Positions 30,441-39,284 of a DNA stretch of 64,000 nt are shown piece after piece (the first letter of the stretch is position 1; every line of letters begins with the position of its first letter). A model generated the notes under the pieces. It ran no database searches and was not told the DNA's origin. It saw nothing but the letters and a program-made list of their open reading frames with translations. This DNA is from Inquilinus limosus DSM 16000 (GTDB lineage: Bacteria; Pseudomonadota; Alphaproteobacteria; DSM-16000; Inquilinaceae): NCBI RefSeq assembly GCF_000423185.1, contig NZ_KE383986.1, positions 234,570 through 298,569 on the forward strand, read 5' to 3'. A program made the translations under genes and the position numbers.

Positions 30441-31313
30441 TCAGCCGGATTCGCGCCAGTACGCCTCCTCCCGATGCAGGACCAGGTCGTCGACCCGGCT
30501 TCGCCCCTCCTCCTTCCGCCCGCCCTTGAGGTGATCCATGAAGCGGCCGAGACGGGAGTTGATCAGCACATGCGGAACCTTGAGGCCGAGTCCCCCGGCG
30601 ATGTCGAAGGATTTGTGACCGCGGCGCTCGGTCTGCTTGCGGACGAGATCGAACAGGAAGGAGTCGTGGAACTCGTATTCGCGGAACATCTCGTCCCGCG
30701 TGTACAGCCGCTCGAACTCCGCGAGCATTCCGCGGGTCGCCGAGTGCCGCAGATTGTAGGCGACGAAACCGCATTCGGAATGAATGCGGCGGCGCAGATA
30801 CCCGACGAAACAATCGGGCGGCACGAATCCTTCGATCTCCTCCCGGCTGACATCGGCGAAGAAGCGGGTGTCGGCGTCGATCCAGATCAGCACATCGGCA
30901 TCGGTGGTCGCGGCGGCATGGAAGACGGCGAAGCTCTTATGCGCGAACCGCACCGCGTTCCAGCGATATCCCTCCCCCCAGCGCTTCTCGCCGAGCTTGA
31001 AGCGCAGCTTGGCCAGATCATAGCTCAGCCGGAACCGCACACGCCGGGTCAGGCCATGGGCGAGCGGATTGTCGGCGTGGCGGTGCTTGAACGCGGCCAG
31101 CTCCGGCGAACTCTCGATGAGGTCGCGCACCACGATCCGGCCGGCGGGAGGCCTGGGAGCGAAGCCCTCGCAATAAAGCAGGAGCGGCACCTCGGCGGGC
31201 CAGTGCCGATCGAAGGTCTCGACCATGCGCTGCCCATAGGCTTCGTATCCTGCGGCATTGCAGGTCGTGACCACGGCGAATCTGCGCCCGCGCGCGGCAA
31301 GCCCGGAAGTCAT
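30441..31313 (-). CDS. Putative glycosyltransferase (DxD, surface glycan cluster)
   Basis: A GT-A-like protein, 290 residues from ATG 31313: RRFAVVTTCNAAGYEAYGQRMVETFDRHW, then WNAVRFAHKSFAVFHAAATTDADVLIWIDADTRFF with the DxD motif, and CFVGYLRRRIHSECGFVAYNL. An upstream ATG at 31394 would add 27 residues, but the codons there are unlike the rest (little third-position GC), so the shorter form is preferred. The sugar and acceptor are unknown. Confidence 0.65.
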   Translation of the reverse strand: MTSGLAARGRRFAVVTTCNAAGYEAYGQRMVETFDRHWPAEVPLLLYCEGFAPRPPAGRIVVRDLIESSPELAAFKHRHADNPLAHGLTRRVRFRLSYDLAKLRFKLGEKRWGEGYRWNAVRFAHKSFAVFHAAATTDADVLIWIDADTRFFADVSREEIEGFVPPDCFVGYLRRRIHSECGFVAYNLRHSATRGMLAEFERLYTRDEMFREYEFHDSFLFDLVRKQTERRGHKSFDIAGGLGLKVPHVLINSRLGRFMDHLKGGRKEEGRSRVDDLVLHREEAYWRESG

Positions 31314-31490
31314 GTTACCGATTTCTTTATGAACGTCCCCTGGTTGAGGACCAGCATAGTGGGTCTCGGAAGTATCGGCGACATCAATTTCCATGCGATG
31401 CCGCTGCGTGGATCAGTAATCCGGTCATCGGCATCGTCGTCAAGAAGTAGGCCGTGGCTCGAACACCGGCCTGTCGGGCTGAAAGTGGTC

Positions 31491-32246
31491 CTAGCCTGGT
31501 CGCGAAGGCCGCGGCCTCGGCGTGGCCAGGACCGCGTCGTAATCGGCCCGCTCCAGCCCCATCACCGCGCCGCCGCGGCCGACATTGCGCAGGATCCGGC
31601 CATCCGCCTCGAAGGCCCGGCGCAGGACGCCGAACTCCCGGACATAGATCTCGTCCTCGGGGCGGACGTATTGATTGGTCTCGCTCTGCCCCGGCGCGTA
31701 GAAATAGGTGGTCGCCTGGCTGTAGTCGAGGTCGACGCCGAGGATGTAGGCTTCGGCGAATCCCATGTAGTGGGCGATCTGGGCCGCGAACAGGATCACC
31801 GTCGAATCATTGCCCAGCCCCTGCCAGGGATGGTGCCGGAAGCCCTGCTTGCGCAACCCCCCGCGATAGGTCGGGAAGGTCACCACACGGTCGGTGGGCG
31901 GCCGGAACTCAGGCCGGGCCGCGATGGTGTCGCGCACCAGATAGGTCTCGACCGGCAGGGTCGAGACATCGGCCTTGATCCGGTCCCAGCCGCGCAAATC
32001 GCTCAGCACGTAGTAGGGGATCGGCGCCGGCAGCCCGTGCTCCAGCGCCTTGTAGCCCTTCTTGACCACGAAGAACTGCTCGCCGGCCAGCTTCGACAGG
32101 TCGAATTCGAGCAGCGAGGGTGCGTTGCCGAGCAGGAAGCAGCGTTCGCCGCGATGGCGGTCCTTCAGCGCCATGATCCGCCGGGTGCGGCCGGGCGCGG
32201 CCAGGGCCCCGGCCAGGGCATAGGTCTTGGCGAGCAGCGGCAGCAT
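31491..32246 (-). CDS. DUF115-like (MptE/Maf-type) glycan protein
   Basis: A 251-residue protein with RCFLLGNAPSLLEFDLSKLAGEQFFVVKKG near the start and AYILGVDLDYSQATTYF later, the pattern of DUF115 proteins (related to motility accessory factors and some sialyltransferase-like enzymes). An N-terminal LPLLAKTYALAGALAAP stretch is hydrophobic. It sits ten bases downstream of the GT4 gene, so it is part of the glycan operon. The exact role is not predictable. Confidence 0.6.
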   Translation of the reverse strand: MLPLLAKTYALAGALAAPGRTRRIMALKDRHRGERCFLLGNAPSLLEFDLSKLAGEQFFVVKKGYKALEHGLPAPIPYYVLSDLRGWDRIKADVSTLPVETYLVRDTIAARPEFRPPTDRVVTFPTYRGGLRKQGFRHHPWQGLGNDSTVILFAAQIAHYMGFAEAYILGVDLDYSQATTYFYAPGQSETNQYVRPEDEIYVREFGVLRRAFEADGRILRNVGRGGAVMGLERADYDAVLATPRPRPSRPG

Positions 32247-32255
32247 CGCGCCCCC

Positions 32256-33470
32256 CTACCCGGCCGCCGCGGGCGAGGCGCCCAGCAGCTCCCGGTACAC
32301 CGCCAGGGTCGAGCCGGTCATCGCTTCCTTCGTGTAGTGCGCCGCCACCGTGGCGATGGCGCGTTCCGCCATCCGCTCCCGCTCCTCCGGCGTCAGCGAC
32401 AGGGCCCGGTCGATCGCGGCGGCCAAGGCCTCCGGGTCGCCGGGCGGCACCAGCCAGCCGGTCTCGCCCTCGGCCACCACCTCGGGCGGCGCGCCGATGT
32501 TGGTCGCGATCACCGGCCGGCCCAACGCCATCGCCTCCACCACCACGCGGCCGAAGCCCTCGGGATCGGTCGATGCGTGCACCACCACGTCGGACAGCAT
32601 GTAGGCGGCCGGCATGTCGTCGCAGTGGTCGACCAGTTGCACCACGCCGTTCAGCCCCTTCGCCGCGATCCGGTCGACCAGCTCCTGCCGGTAGCTGCTG
32701 CGGCCCTGGTCGCTGCCGACGATCAGGCAGCACAGATCCTGCCGGCCGAGCCGGGCCAGCGCGTCGATCACCACGGTCTGGCCCTTCCACCGGGTCAGGC
32801 GCCCCGGCATCAGCACGACCGGCCGGTCGTCCGGCGCCCGCCAGGCGCGGGCCAGCTTGATCATCCGCTCGGCCGAGACCGCCTCGATCGCGAAATGCCG
32901 CAGGTCGACGCCGCGCGGGATGGTGCGGATCCGCGCCGGATCGGCGCCGTAGGTCTGGATGATATATCGGGCGACGTAGTCGGAGATGGCGATCACCCGA
33001 TCGCCACGCACCATGATCGAGTTGTACAGCCGCTTGGCCGCGTTGTGCTGGTTGTAGGGTGCGTGCACGGTGGTGACGAAGGGGATGCCCAGGCGCCGGC
33101 AGGCGGCGTGGGCGCTCCAGGCCGGGGCGCGGCTGCGGGCATGGACGAGGTCGATGCCGCGGTCGCGGATCACCGCCTCGAGCCGGCGGATGTTGCGCCA
33201 GATCGTCACCGGGTTCTTGCCGGCAAGCGGCAGGGTGATGTGCTCCGCCCCGGTCCGCGCCAGGTCGCGCAGCATGGCGCCGCCCTCGGAGGCGACCAGC
33301 GCCCGGCCCCCCGCCGCCTCGATCGCCGCGGCGACCTCGACGCAGCCGCGCTCCGCCCCGCCGGTGCCGAGCGCCGGCAGCACCTGCAGGATGGTGCGGC
33401 CCCGCAGGTCGACCGGGGCGGTCGGCGGCTCGTCGGTCGCGGCGTCTGGCGGAAGAAGATGAGCGGTCAC
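32256..33470 (-). CDS. Glycosyltransferase family 4
   Basis: A 404-residue GT-B retaining glycosyltransferase. The N-domain has ILQVLPALGTGGAERGCVEVA and LVHARSRAPAWSAHAACR; the C-domain has VVLMPGRLTRWKGQTVVIDALA and the EX7E motif in HASTDPEGFGRVVVEAMALGRPV. It leads the minus-strand glycan unit (with the DUF115-like gene). It builds a surface polysaccharide or lipopolysaccharide from a nucleotide sugar; the donor is unknown. Confidence 0.92.
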   Translation of the reverse strand: MTAHLLPPDAATDEPPTAPVDLRGRTILQVLPALGTGGAERGCVEVAAAIEAAGGRALVASEGGAMLRDLARTGAEHITLPLAGKNPVTIWRNIRRLEAVIRDRGIDLVHARSRAPAWSAHAACRRLGIPFVTTVHAPYNQHNAAKRLYNSIMVRGDRVIAISDYVARYIIQTYGADPARIRTIPRGVDLRHFAIEAVSAERMIKLARAWRAPDDRPVVLMPGRLTRWKGQTVVIDALARLGRQDLCCLIVGSDQGRSSYRQELVDRIAAKGLNGVVQLVDHCDDMPAAYMLSDVVVHASTDPEGFGRVVVEAMALGRPVIATNIGAPPEVVAEGETGWLVPPGDPEALAAAIDRALSLTPEERERMAERAIATVAAHYTKEAMTGSTLAVYRELLGASPAAAG

Positions 33471-33544
33471 GAGTTACGATGGTACCGGGCGAAACGGGCG
33501 CGCACCCTACATCAGCAGCCGGATGCGCGCCATGGCTGGAAGCG

Positions 33545-34327
33545 TCAGGCAGGGCTGCGCCAGCGCAGCGACATGCAGGACAGGCCGGCGTCGAGCTTGC
33601 CGGTCTCCTCGACCCGGAGCGGCACGACACGGTGGCCGAGCCGGTCGAGCGTCTCGATGGTGCGCGGGAAGCCGGCGCCGACCAGCACCACGTCGTTGAC
33701 CCGCAGCGCGTTGGCGGCAGCCTCCTCCCCCTCCGGCACGCGCACCACGCGCATGCCGGGGAAGAAGCCGGCCAGGGCCTCTGTCGCCAGCACCGTCTCG
33801 CCGTCGAGCAGCGAGCAGGCGGTCTTGAAGTGAAGCACGCCCGGCGGCGGCGTCACCACCTCGGCCTTGCGGCCGAGCTCGGCGAGCAGCGCCGCCAGCG
33901 CCCCGGCGCCGCGGGCGTCGGTGCGGGCGGACAGGCCGATCATCACCGCACGCGGCGTGACCAGCACGTCGCCGCCCTCGGCGAAGCCGGCCTCCAGCGC
34001 CAGCACCCGCTCGAAGCGGGCGGCCAGGGCGGGGGCGATCTCCGCCGCCTCGCCCAGCCGCGACGGCGCGCCGGGGCGCAGCAGGATGGCGCCTTCGGGG
34101 AAGGTCAGCGCCGGATCCTCGACGAAGACGGAATCGGGGAAGGCCTCGAGCGGCGGCAGCACCTCGACCGCCACGCCCGCCCGCTCCAGCGCCGCGACAT
34201 AGGCCGCGTGCTCGGCCCGGAACCGAGCGATGTCGGGCGCCCCCCGATCGACGGCGCGCAGCCCGTCCACCGCGGACCCGGCGGGCTGGCGCGCCAGGGC
34301 GCGATCGAACCGGAACACCTCGGCCAT
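33545..34327 (-). CDS. Dimethylarginine dimethylaminohydrolase family protein
   Basis: A 260-residue guanidino-group hydrolase, pentein fold, which converts methylarginines to citrulline. Landmarks: FPDSVFVEDPALTF, GFAEGGDVLVTPRAVMIGLSART, the catalytic His in GVLHFKTACSLLDG and the catalytic Cys near the end in LDAGLSCMSLRW. ATG 34327 has GGGAGAG ahead of it. It is the last host gene before the tRNA and the integrated element. Arginine deiminase-like activity is an alternative, but the length and motifs favour DDAH. Confidence 0.9.
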   Translation of the reverse strand: MAEVFRFDRALARQPAGSAVDGLRAVDRGAPDIARFRAEHAAYVAALERAGVAVEVLPPLEAFPDSVFVEDPALTFPEGAILLRPGAPSRLGEAAEIAPALAARFERVLALEAGFAEGGDVLVTPRAVMIGLSARTDARGAGALAALLAELGRKAEVVTPPPGVLHFKTACSLLDGETVLATEALAGFFPGMRVVRVPEGEEAAANALRVNDVVLVGAGFPRTIETLDRLGHRVVPLRVEETGKLDAGLSCMSLRWRSPA

Positions 34328-34470
34328 CTGTCTCTCCCGGATTCCCCGATTTGTCGGTGCCGACTCTATCGCGAGGCTGGATGGGCGGCCATGCCGGAGG
34401 CAACACACAAAACCGCATACAAGTCCGCTTGCCGAGCCCGACCCTCGTCGCTATTGTCGGCGCCTCCAGC

Positions 34471-34560
34471 GGAGGGGTGGCCGAGTGGTTGAAGGCGCTC
34501 GCCTGGAAAGCGGGTATACGGTGTTGAGCCGTATCGAGGGTTCGAATCCCTTCCCCTCCG
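34471..34560 (+). tRNA. tRNA-Ser(GGA)
   Basis: The acceptor arms GGAGGGG (from 34471) and CCCCTCC pair, followed by G and an encoded CCA (34561-34563). The anticodon stem CTCGC/GCGGG encloses the loop CTGGAAA, so the anticodon is GGA. A long variable arm (TACGGTGTTGAGCCGTA) and the GGTTCGAATCC T-arm confirm a serine tRNA of 90 nt. Its 3' end is the insertion point of the element to the right. Confidence 0.96.
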
Positions 34561-34564
34561 CCAT
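34550..34564 (+). repeat. Left attachment site (attL), 3' end of tRNA-Ser
   Basis: CTTCCCCTCCGCCAT at 34550-34564 is the tRNA 3' end plus CCA and one base. The same 15 bases recur at 52435-52449 just beyond the integrase gene. Integration into a tRNA 3' end that keeps the tRNA intact is the normal behaviour of P4-type integrases. Confidence 0.75.
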
Positions 34565-34827
34565 TTAGTCCCGCAGCGCATTGATTTTCCTGACGAAATT
34601 CCACAGCTGGATTTTCAGCCTACATCTGCGGCTACACTTCCGATCCGATCTGGGGCGAATGGTGGCGACGGGGCGCGACGACCTCGCTTTTTCGCTGCCA
34701 GCCCTCTGGTCCTCCGGCTTCGACCTGTGGCCGCCGGGCTGTGGATGGGTTCCATCTGCAAGGAGGTCGCCCGATTTTTCTGCGCTGCGCGTCCGCCCGC
34801 GAGGCTAGCGGTCCCGCGTTCCGGTGC

Positions 34828-35556
34828 TCACCTTTCCTGCATCAGCCCTGTTAAGGCGTGAGTCCAGAACTCATCAGCTTCGCCTCGTCGGTTCTCCGCA
34901 TATTCACCGAGATCACGGTTCGAGCCTCGGATGGCGAAGTCGGCGCTCCCAACAATTTGCGCGGCGGCTTTCATGAGCAGAAACAATTCCCCGAATCTCG
35001 GATGGCCGGTTTCCATCGGCGTTCGAAGGTTGTGCGCGAGGATCTTGTTGCGGAATTCCCGAAGCCGCCGTTTCGCCAATCGCCCCTTCGGCGACAGGTT
35101 GAGGGTCTTGTAGGCGTCGATCGCCCGATCGATGTGCTGCAAACAGGCTGCTTGTTGTGAATCCGCCATGTGCGGCATGCCTGTCACCCAGGTCCTGGCT
35201 CGATTGCCCAGCAGCCCTCGACAGCGCTGCTGAGCGAGGTAGTGGAGCAGGATCGGGATGGAGTTTGTGTCCTTCTCGTCGGCGTGGCGCCAGCGACTGC
35301 CCGGATCGAAAAGACGGCTGAGAACCAGGGCCAACGTCAGAGCCGCGCTGTGGCTGATTGTGTTGTAGGTCCCAGCCCCATAGACCGGTCGAGCCGGGGG
35401 CTTCACCACAATGTCGTTGCCCGCCTCCAACGCCGCCTCAACAGCGAGGCCGAACTGAACGTCTCTCACGATCGGCCCGATCATGGCATCGAGCCGCCTG
35501 ATGGCCTCGGTCCTTGCGATCGGAGTGCGCCGCTTTTTCGGCTTCCTTGTGGCCAC
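34828..35556 (-). CDS. HEPN/AbiU2-like protein, possible defence RNase
   Basis: A 242-residue basic-helical protein. The stretch LAKRRLREFRNKILAHNLRTPM carries a R-N-K-x-x-A-H pattern like the catalytic RxxxxxH motif of HEPN/AbiU2 proteins, which act as RNases in abortive infection and toxin systems. The N-terminus is strongly basic (MATRKPKKRRTP). It is the first gene in the element, transcribed towards the tRNA, with 264 bases without a gene between it and attL. No antitoxin-like partner is adjacent. The call rests on one motif, so it is tentative. Confidence 0.45.
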   Translation of the reverse strand: MATRKPKKRRTPIARTEAIRRLDAMIGPIVRDVQFGLAVEAALEAGNDIVVKPPARPVYGAGTYNTISHSAALTLALVLSRLFDPGSRWRHADEKDTNSIPILLHYLAQQRCRGLLGNRARTWVTGMPHMADSQQAACLQHIDRAIDAYKTLNLSPKGRLAKRRLREFRNKILAHNLRTPMETGHPRFGELFLLMKAAAQIVGSADFAIRGSNRDLGEYAENRRGEADEFWTHALTGLMQER

Positions 35557-35755
35557 CCTGTCCTCCCCTCCCAGACTCTACGCGAGCGATCTGCACCGCT
35601 GCATGACCAGGTACAGTTCGGGATCACCGATCGTCCAGGTGCCGCATGGCCATCCCCTCCGAAATCGACCTGTGGCGCTACAGCCTGGCGCCTGATCGCG
35701 CAGCGGTGCGAAGCGCTGTTGAACGAAGAGGGGATGAGGCAGTAGACAGCGGCCC

Positions 35756-36214
35756 ATGCGCTCCCTGGTTGTCCTTCTCCTCGCTCTCTCCTCCCCTGCC
35801 ATCGCCGCGGTCGAGATCGTCGATGGCGACACCCTGCGCGTGGACGGCGAGCGCGTGCGGCTGTGGGGCATCGACGCGCCAGAACGGGTGCAGCTCTGCC
35901 GAATCGACGGCCGGGACGAGCCGATCGGCCGGGAGGCGACCGAGGCGCTGCGGTCGATCCTGGCGCACGGCGAGTTGCGCTGCGAGACAAAGGACCGCGA
36001 CCGCTACGGTCGGACCGTCGCCGAATGCTGGGCCGGGCAGGTGAGCGTGAGCGACGCCATGGTCCGGTCAGGGTGGGCCTGGGCTCTTCCCCGCTACAGC
36101 AAGGATCGCTACCTGCCGGCGCAGGAGGAGGCCGAGCGGGCGGCCCGCGGAGTGTGGGCAGGCGACCGCGCCTGCGAGGCCCCGGCCCGCTTCCGGCAGC
36201 AGCACCGCAGGTGA
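35756..36214 (+). CDS. Thermonuclease family protein (SNase-like), exported
   Basis: A 152-residue secreted staphylococcal nuclease-like protein. A short signal peptide (MRSLVVLLLALSSPAIAA) is followed by VEIVDGDTLRVDGERVRLWGIDAPERVQLC and a YGRTVAECWAGQVSVSDAMVRSGWAWALPRYS stretch typical of the fold; the RLWGIDAPE arginine-aspartate pair is present. Such small nucleases are common on plasmids and islands. It would act in the periplasm on DNA or RNA. Confidence 0.88.
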   Translation: MRSLVVLLLALSSPAIAAVEIVDGDTLRVDGERVRLWGIDAPERVQLCRIDGRDEPIGREATEALRSILAHGELRCETKDRDRYGRTVAECWAGQVSVSDAMVRSGWAWALPRYSKDRYLPAQEEAERAARGVWAGDRACEAPARFRQQHRR

Positions 36215-36270
36215 TATCGTCGAGACATTTCCAGCCGGCGCAGTGCGCCAAGGAATAGTTGGGGGAATTC

Positions 36271-36588
36271 ATGTCGAATTATCGAAGGGATCCCGTGTCC
36301 GGGTTTTTGCAGGGGATCCTTATCTTTTTTGGAATCGTCCAGATCCTCGGGGGAATCATTGCGGCAGCCAAGCTCTGGCCGGAGCCCTCGTTCCGCTACG
36401 TCCTATCTGCCGGGCTCTCATACAGTGCGGCGGACGCCCTCCGGCAGCAGCAAATGGTCTGGGCCACCGCCATCCTTGTGGCGTCGGTGATCATGTCAGC
36501 GCTGTTTTTCGCCCTGTCCTATGTGATCGCGCAGAATGAGACGATCAAAGAACGACTGGCAGATGGGCGCCGGCCAGCCACTCCATGA
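36271..36588 (+). CDS. Small membrane protein, two predicted TM segments
   Basis: A 105-residue protein with hydrophobic stretches FLQGILIFFGIVQILGGIIAAA and MVWATAILVASVIMSALFFALSYVIA. ATG 36271 has a GGGGG run ahead; a TTG 12 bases upstream is possible. No family recognised. In mobile elements such proteins can be lysis, superinfection or transport factors, but nothing here decides. Confidence 0.5.
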   Translation: MSNYRRDPVSGFLQGILIFFGIVQILGGIIAAAKLWPEPSFRYVLSAGLSYSAADALRQQQMVWATAILVASVIMSALFFALSYVIAQNETIKERLADGRRPATP

Positions 36589-36721
36589 AGCCGAGTCTGA
36601 AGGGGCCGACCTGCTCTCGATGGCGACGGGCATCCCAACCCCGACCGGGGAAGCCGTTTCGCCACATTGATTGACGCTCGGCCGAGGGAACCTCAACGCT
36701 CGCCGGAGATGTTGATGCGGC

Positions 36722-36940
36722 ATGGCGAAGGGGCGCGACGCATCGGACTGGACGGTCCGCCACGACGGTGACGAGGGCACCGTGGAGTGCGACGAGTACC
36801 GCGGCCGGTTTCGTGTAAGGCCCGGCGGTGTGGTTCGGATCATCTGGACTCAGGGGAAAGGGCCGCCGCCGAAGGAGGACCTGCCAGTCAGCATGGCGGC
36901 GCAGGAGGCGATCGACGCGGCGATCAGGCCTAGGCCATGA
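36722..36940 (+). CDS. Hypothetical small protein
   Basis: A 72-residue acidic/basic mixed protein (MAKGRDASDWTVRHDGDEG..) with no family known to me. GGAGA lies 15 bases upstream of the ATG, rather far. It is between the membrane protein and the AlbA_2 gene, in the same direction. Confidence 0.4.
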   Translation: MAKGRDASDWTVRHDGDEGTVECDEYRGRFRVRPGGVVRIIWTQGKGPPPKEDLPVSMAAQEAIDAAIRPRP

Positions 36941-37142
36941 GGTGCTTGGCGACTCAGCCCCGCCGCGCTATCGCTCCTGTATGAGCGAAGTCCCGACCAC
37001 TCCCAAGATCGACAACATTTACTACCACGATTCATTCGTGGCAGCGTGAGGCGACTTGTCGGAGTAGTAGGATACTCAAGCGGCTCGGCGCGCTTCGTGT
37101 GTCGCTCTTAGACCGAGCGTCGATTTTTGATGGGGGATTTTT

Positions 37143-38651
37143 ATGAATGCAACGCGACCAGTTGTCGAAGCTGAGGATCTCAGCGGAATCGTCACGACGT
37201 TGCTGCATGCGCGCGAAAGCACGAAGTTCGAAACGAAGCGTGCGTCTGGGAAGATGGTTGGAAAGGCCCTAGAGACCATCTGTGCGTTCGCCAACACATC
37301 GGGCGGCTATCTCGTAATAGGCTTAGAAGATCGGGGAAAGGCGTCTGGCCAAGATCGACTCTACGGAGTCGAGGAGAATCCTGAAGCATTGGATGAGCTT
37401 CGAAGAAAGCTTAGCACTCATATAATCCCGCCGGTAGCTGGCGTCGCAATATCCCAATTCCCTACGCGACTGCGCGATGGGTCGCATGGAAATATTGCCG
37501 TGGTCAGAGTGCCGCAAAGCGAGAAGGTTCATTCTATCCTAGATGATGGCACATGGGTTCGCTTTGAAACAAGCAATAGGGAAATGACGCCGGCAGAGAT
37601 AGTTGAACTATCCTATAGAAGAGGCACGATTAGTGCGGAAACCGAATTAGTAGATGTAGATTTAGAGCTGATTTGCACTTCTTTTTGGCGAAATTATTGT
37701 GCAAATCGTGGAGTTACTCATGGATCGGACGAAGAGAAGTTTCTCCGTCTTGGTTTGGCGAAACGACAGTCTGACAAGGTATCGCCAACCCGGGCCGCAG
37801 TTCTTCTCTTCTCAGAAGAGCCCGGCGGTCTGCTATCCGGGGTATCTGCTCGCGGTGATGTGAGAGTTTTCCATTATTCTGGCAAGAGTGTAGAGCGAGG
37901 AGCCGTTCCCAATTTGCATGTTCCGCCAAAAACGATAAGCGGCCCTCTTATTCAGCAAATCGAAATGTCATACAACTATGTAATGGAAAGGCTCTCAAAA
38001 GGACTCGTACTTTCCAGCTCTGGATTCAAATCACGTCACCGCTATCCCGACAGGGTGATTCGAGAGGCCATTACCAACGCTATAATTCATAGAGATTACC
38101 ACTATAACAAAGATATTCATGTCAGGATATTTGACAATAGAATAGAAATCGAGAGCCCTGGATTGCTACCCGGTGTAATCAAAGTCACGAACATCGATAA
38201 ATCTGGATCATTCGCCAGAAATCCAATGATCGCGCGATGCCTGCGCGATTTCCCTATTGCTCCAAATGTCGATGCAGGAGAGGGGGTTCCGATGATGTTC
38301 TCAGAGATGAAGGCAAGCAATCTTTATCCACCAATTTATCGGGAAATGACTGAGATCGCGTCCCCCTCGCTCCTCGTGACTCTCTTAAACGAAGAGAGGC
38401 CGGCCATCTGGGAGGAGGTCAGTCATTGGATCGATACCCATGGTCAGATCGCAAACGGGGACGTCTGCAGAATAGCCGAATGCGATACGTTGACCGCCTC
38501 CAAGCACCTTCGACGGTGGGTCGAGCAGGGCTTGCTTGAGATGGATCCGACAAAAGGCAAGCGTAACATGGTTTATCACAAGCCCGCGGCGGATGAACTG
38601 GTCCCAGAGCCTCCCGGCGGTTCTTTATCTATTGTGAAGGATAACAACTGA
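37143..38651 (+). CDS. AlbA_2 / HATPase_c_4 helix-turn-helix protein, AT-rich
   Basis: A 502-residue protein with the AlbA_2 (Schlafen-like) domain at about 20-140 (ESTKFETKRA..ALETICAFANTSGGYLVIGLED), a GHKL-type ATP-binding domain at about 300-400 (REAITNAIIHRDYHYN, IEIESPGLLPG) and a winged-helix tail (VCRIAECDTLTASKHLRRWVEQGLL). The family includes transcription regulators and proteins in phage-defence loci. Base and codon use are distinctly AT-rich beside its neighbours, a clear sign of transfer. A hairpin terminator follows at 38779. It may be cargo against competing phages, which is inference. Confidence 0.85.
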   Translation: MNATRPVVEAEDLSGIVTTLLHARESTKFETKRASGKMVGKALETICAFANTSGGYLVIGLEDRGKASGQDRLYGVEENPEALDELRRKLSTHIIPPVAGVAISQFPTRLRDGSHGNIAVVRVPQSEKVHSILDDGTWVRFETSNREMTPAEIVELSYRRGTISAETELVDVDLELICTSFWRNYCANRGVTHGSDEEKFLRLGLAKRQSDKVSPTRAAVLLFSEEPGGLLSGVSARGDVRVFHYSGKSVERGAVPNLHVPPKTISGPLIQQIEMSYNYVMERLSKGLVLSSSGFKSRHRYPDRVIREAITNAIIHRDYHYNKDIHVRIFDNRIEIESPGLLPGVIKVTNIDKSGSFARNPMIARCLRDFPIAPNVDAGEGVPMMFSEMKASNLYPPIYREMTEIASPSLLVTLLNEERPAIWEEVSHWIDTHGQIANGDVCRIAECDTLTASKHLRRWVEQGLLEMDPTKGKRNMVYHKPAADELVPEPPGGSLSIVKDNN

Positions 38652-38778
38652 CTCCATCCAGAAAAGTCCTTATTTTTCAATATATTAAAGAAAGTTTGTT
38701 ATCCAAGGGACCGCAAACCATCCGGCTGACAACGTGTTGAGCCATACGAAGCTGTCCGCAACGCTCTCTCGCTCACTC

Positions 38779-38798
38779 AGCCCCGCTTCGGCGGGGCT
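38779..38798 (+). terminator. Hairpin terminator after the AlbA_2 gene
   Basis: AGCCCCGC and GCGGGGCT are perfect complements around a TTCG tetraloop, followed by CTTCGTCT. It lies 128 bases after the AlbA_2 stop and upstream of the DUF3892 gene. Confidence 0.7.
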
Positions 38799-38905
38799 CT
38801 TCGTCTCGGGTATCGCGGGCGCACGTGGGCGGTGTCGCGAAATCCCGACTCGACTCGCCTCGCTCCGCAAGCCACACTCCCTTCATTGCAAGAGGAGTTT
38901 TTGAT

Positions 38906-39175
38906 ATGGCAGATTATCAAGTGACCTGTATTCGGCGCGACAGAAGTGATGCCGATCGACGCATTGATCGGCTCGGCGGCCCTGGTTGGAATGATACGAT
39001 CGATAGAGTGATCGCATTCATCAAGGCTGGTACTCACCGGTTTTGGACAACCGCCAACGGACAGAACGTCTGGGTAGTTGTCAGACAGCACCCGACGTCG
39101 GGTCGGGATTATCTGGCAACTCAGAACGATGGATATCCACCGAACAATTTGTTGAGCCTGCCGGAGTGCCCATAA
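38906..39175 (+). CDS. DUF3892 domain-containing protein
   Basis: An 89-residue protein with the DUF3892 pattern: MADYQVTCIRRDRSDADRRI, then GWNDTIDRVIAFIKAGTHRFWT, and VWVVVRQHPTSGRDYLATQNDG. AGAGGAG lies before ATG 38906. Short stand-alone DUF3892 proteins are frequent on mobile elements; the function is not known. Confidence 0.75.
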   Translation: MADYQVTCIRRDRSDADRRIDRLGGPGWNDTIDRVIAFIKAGTHRFWTTANGQNVWVVVRQHPTSGRDYLATQNDGYPPNNLLSLPECP

Positions 39176-39284
39176 GCAACGCGCTAGGCGACTTGTAGGC
39201 CATGGGTCAAGTGCCCAAGCCAGGGCCTATCTCAACCAAGCGCCGACCGATCCGACCCTGACCGACTACGATCGCGAGAACCTC

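Noticed and set aside
26349-33470. Typical capsule or O-antigen locus
   Set aside because: No Wzx/Wzy, ABC-2 exporter, Wza/Wzc or KpsC/S genes are visible; the cluster is glycosyltransferases plus unrecognised paralogues only.
36981-37049. 22-residue open frame MSEVPTTPKIDNIYYHDSFV..
   Set aside because: No ribosome-binding site, no recognised family, and it would be an isolated micro-gene.
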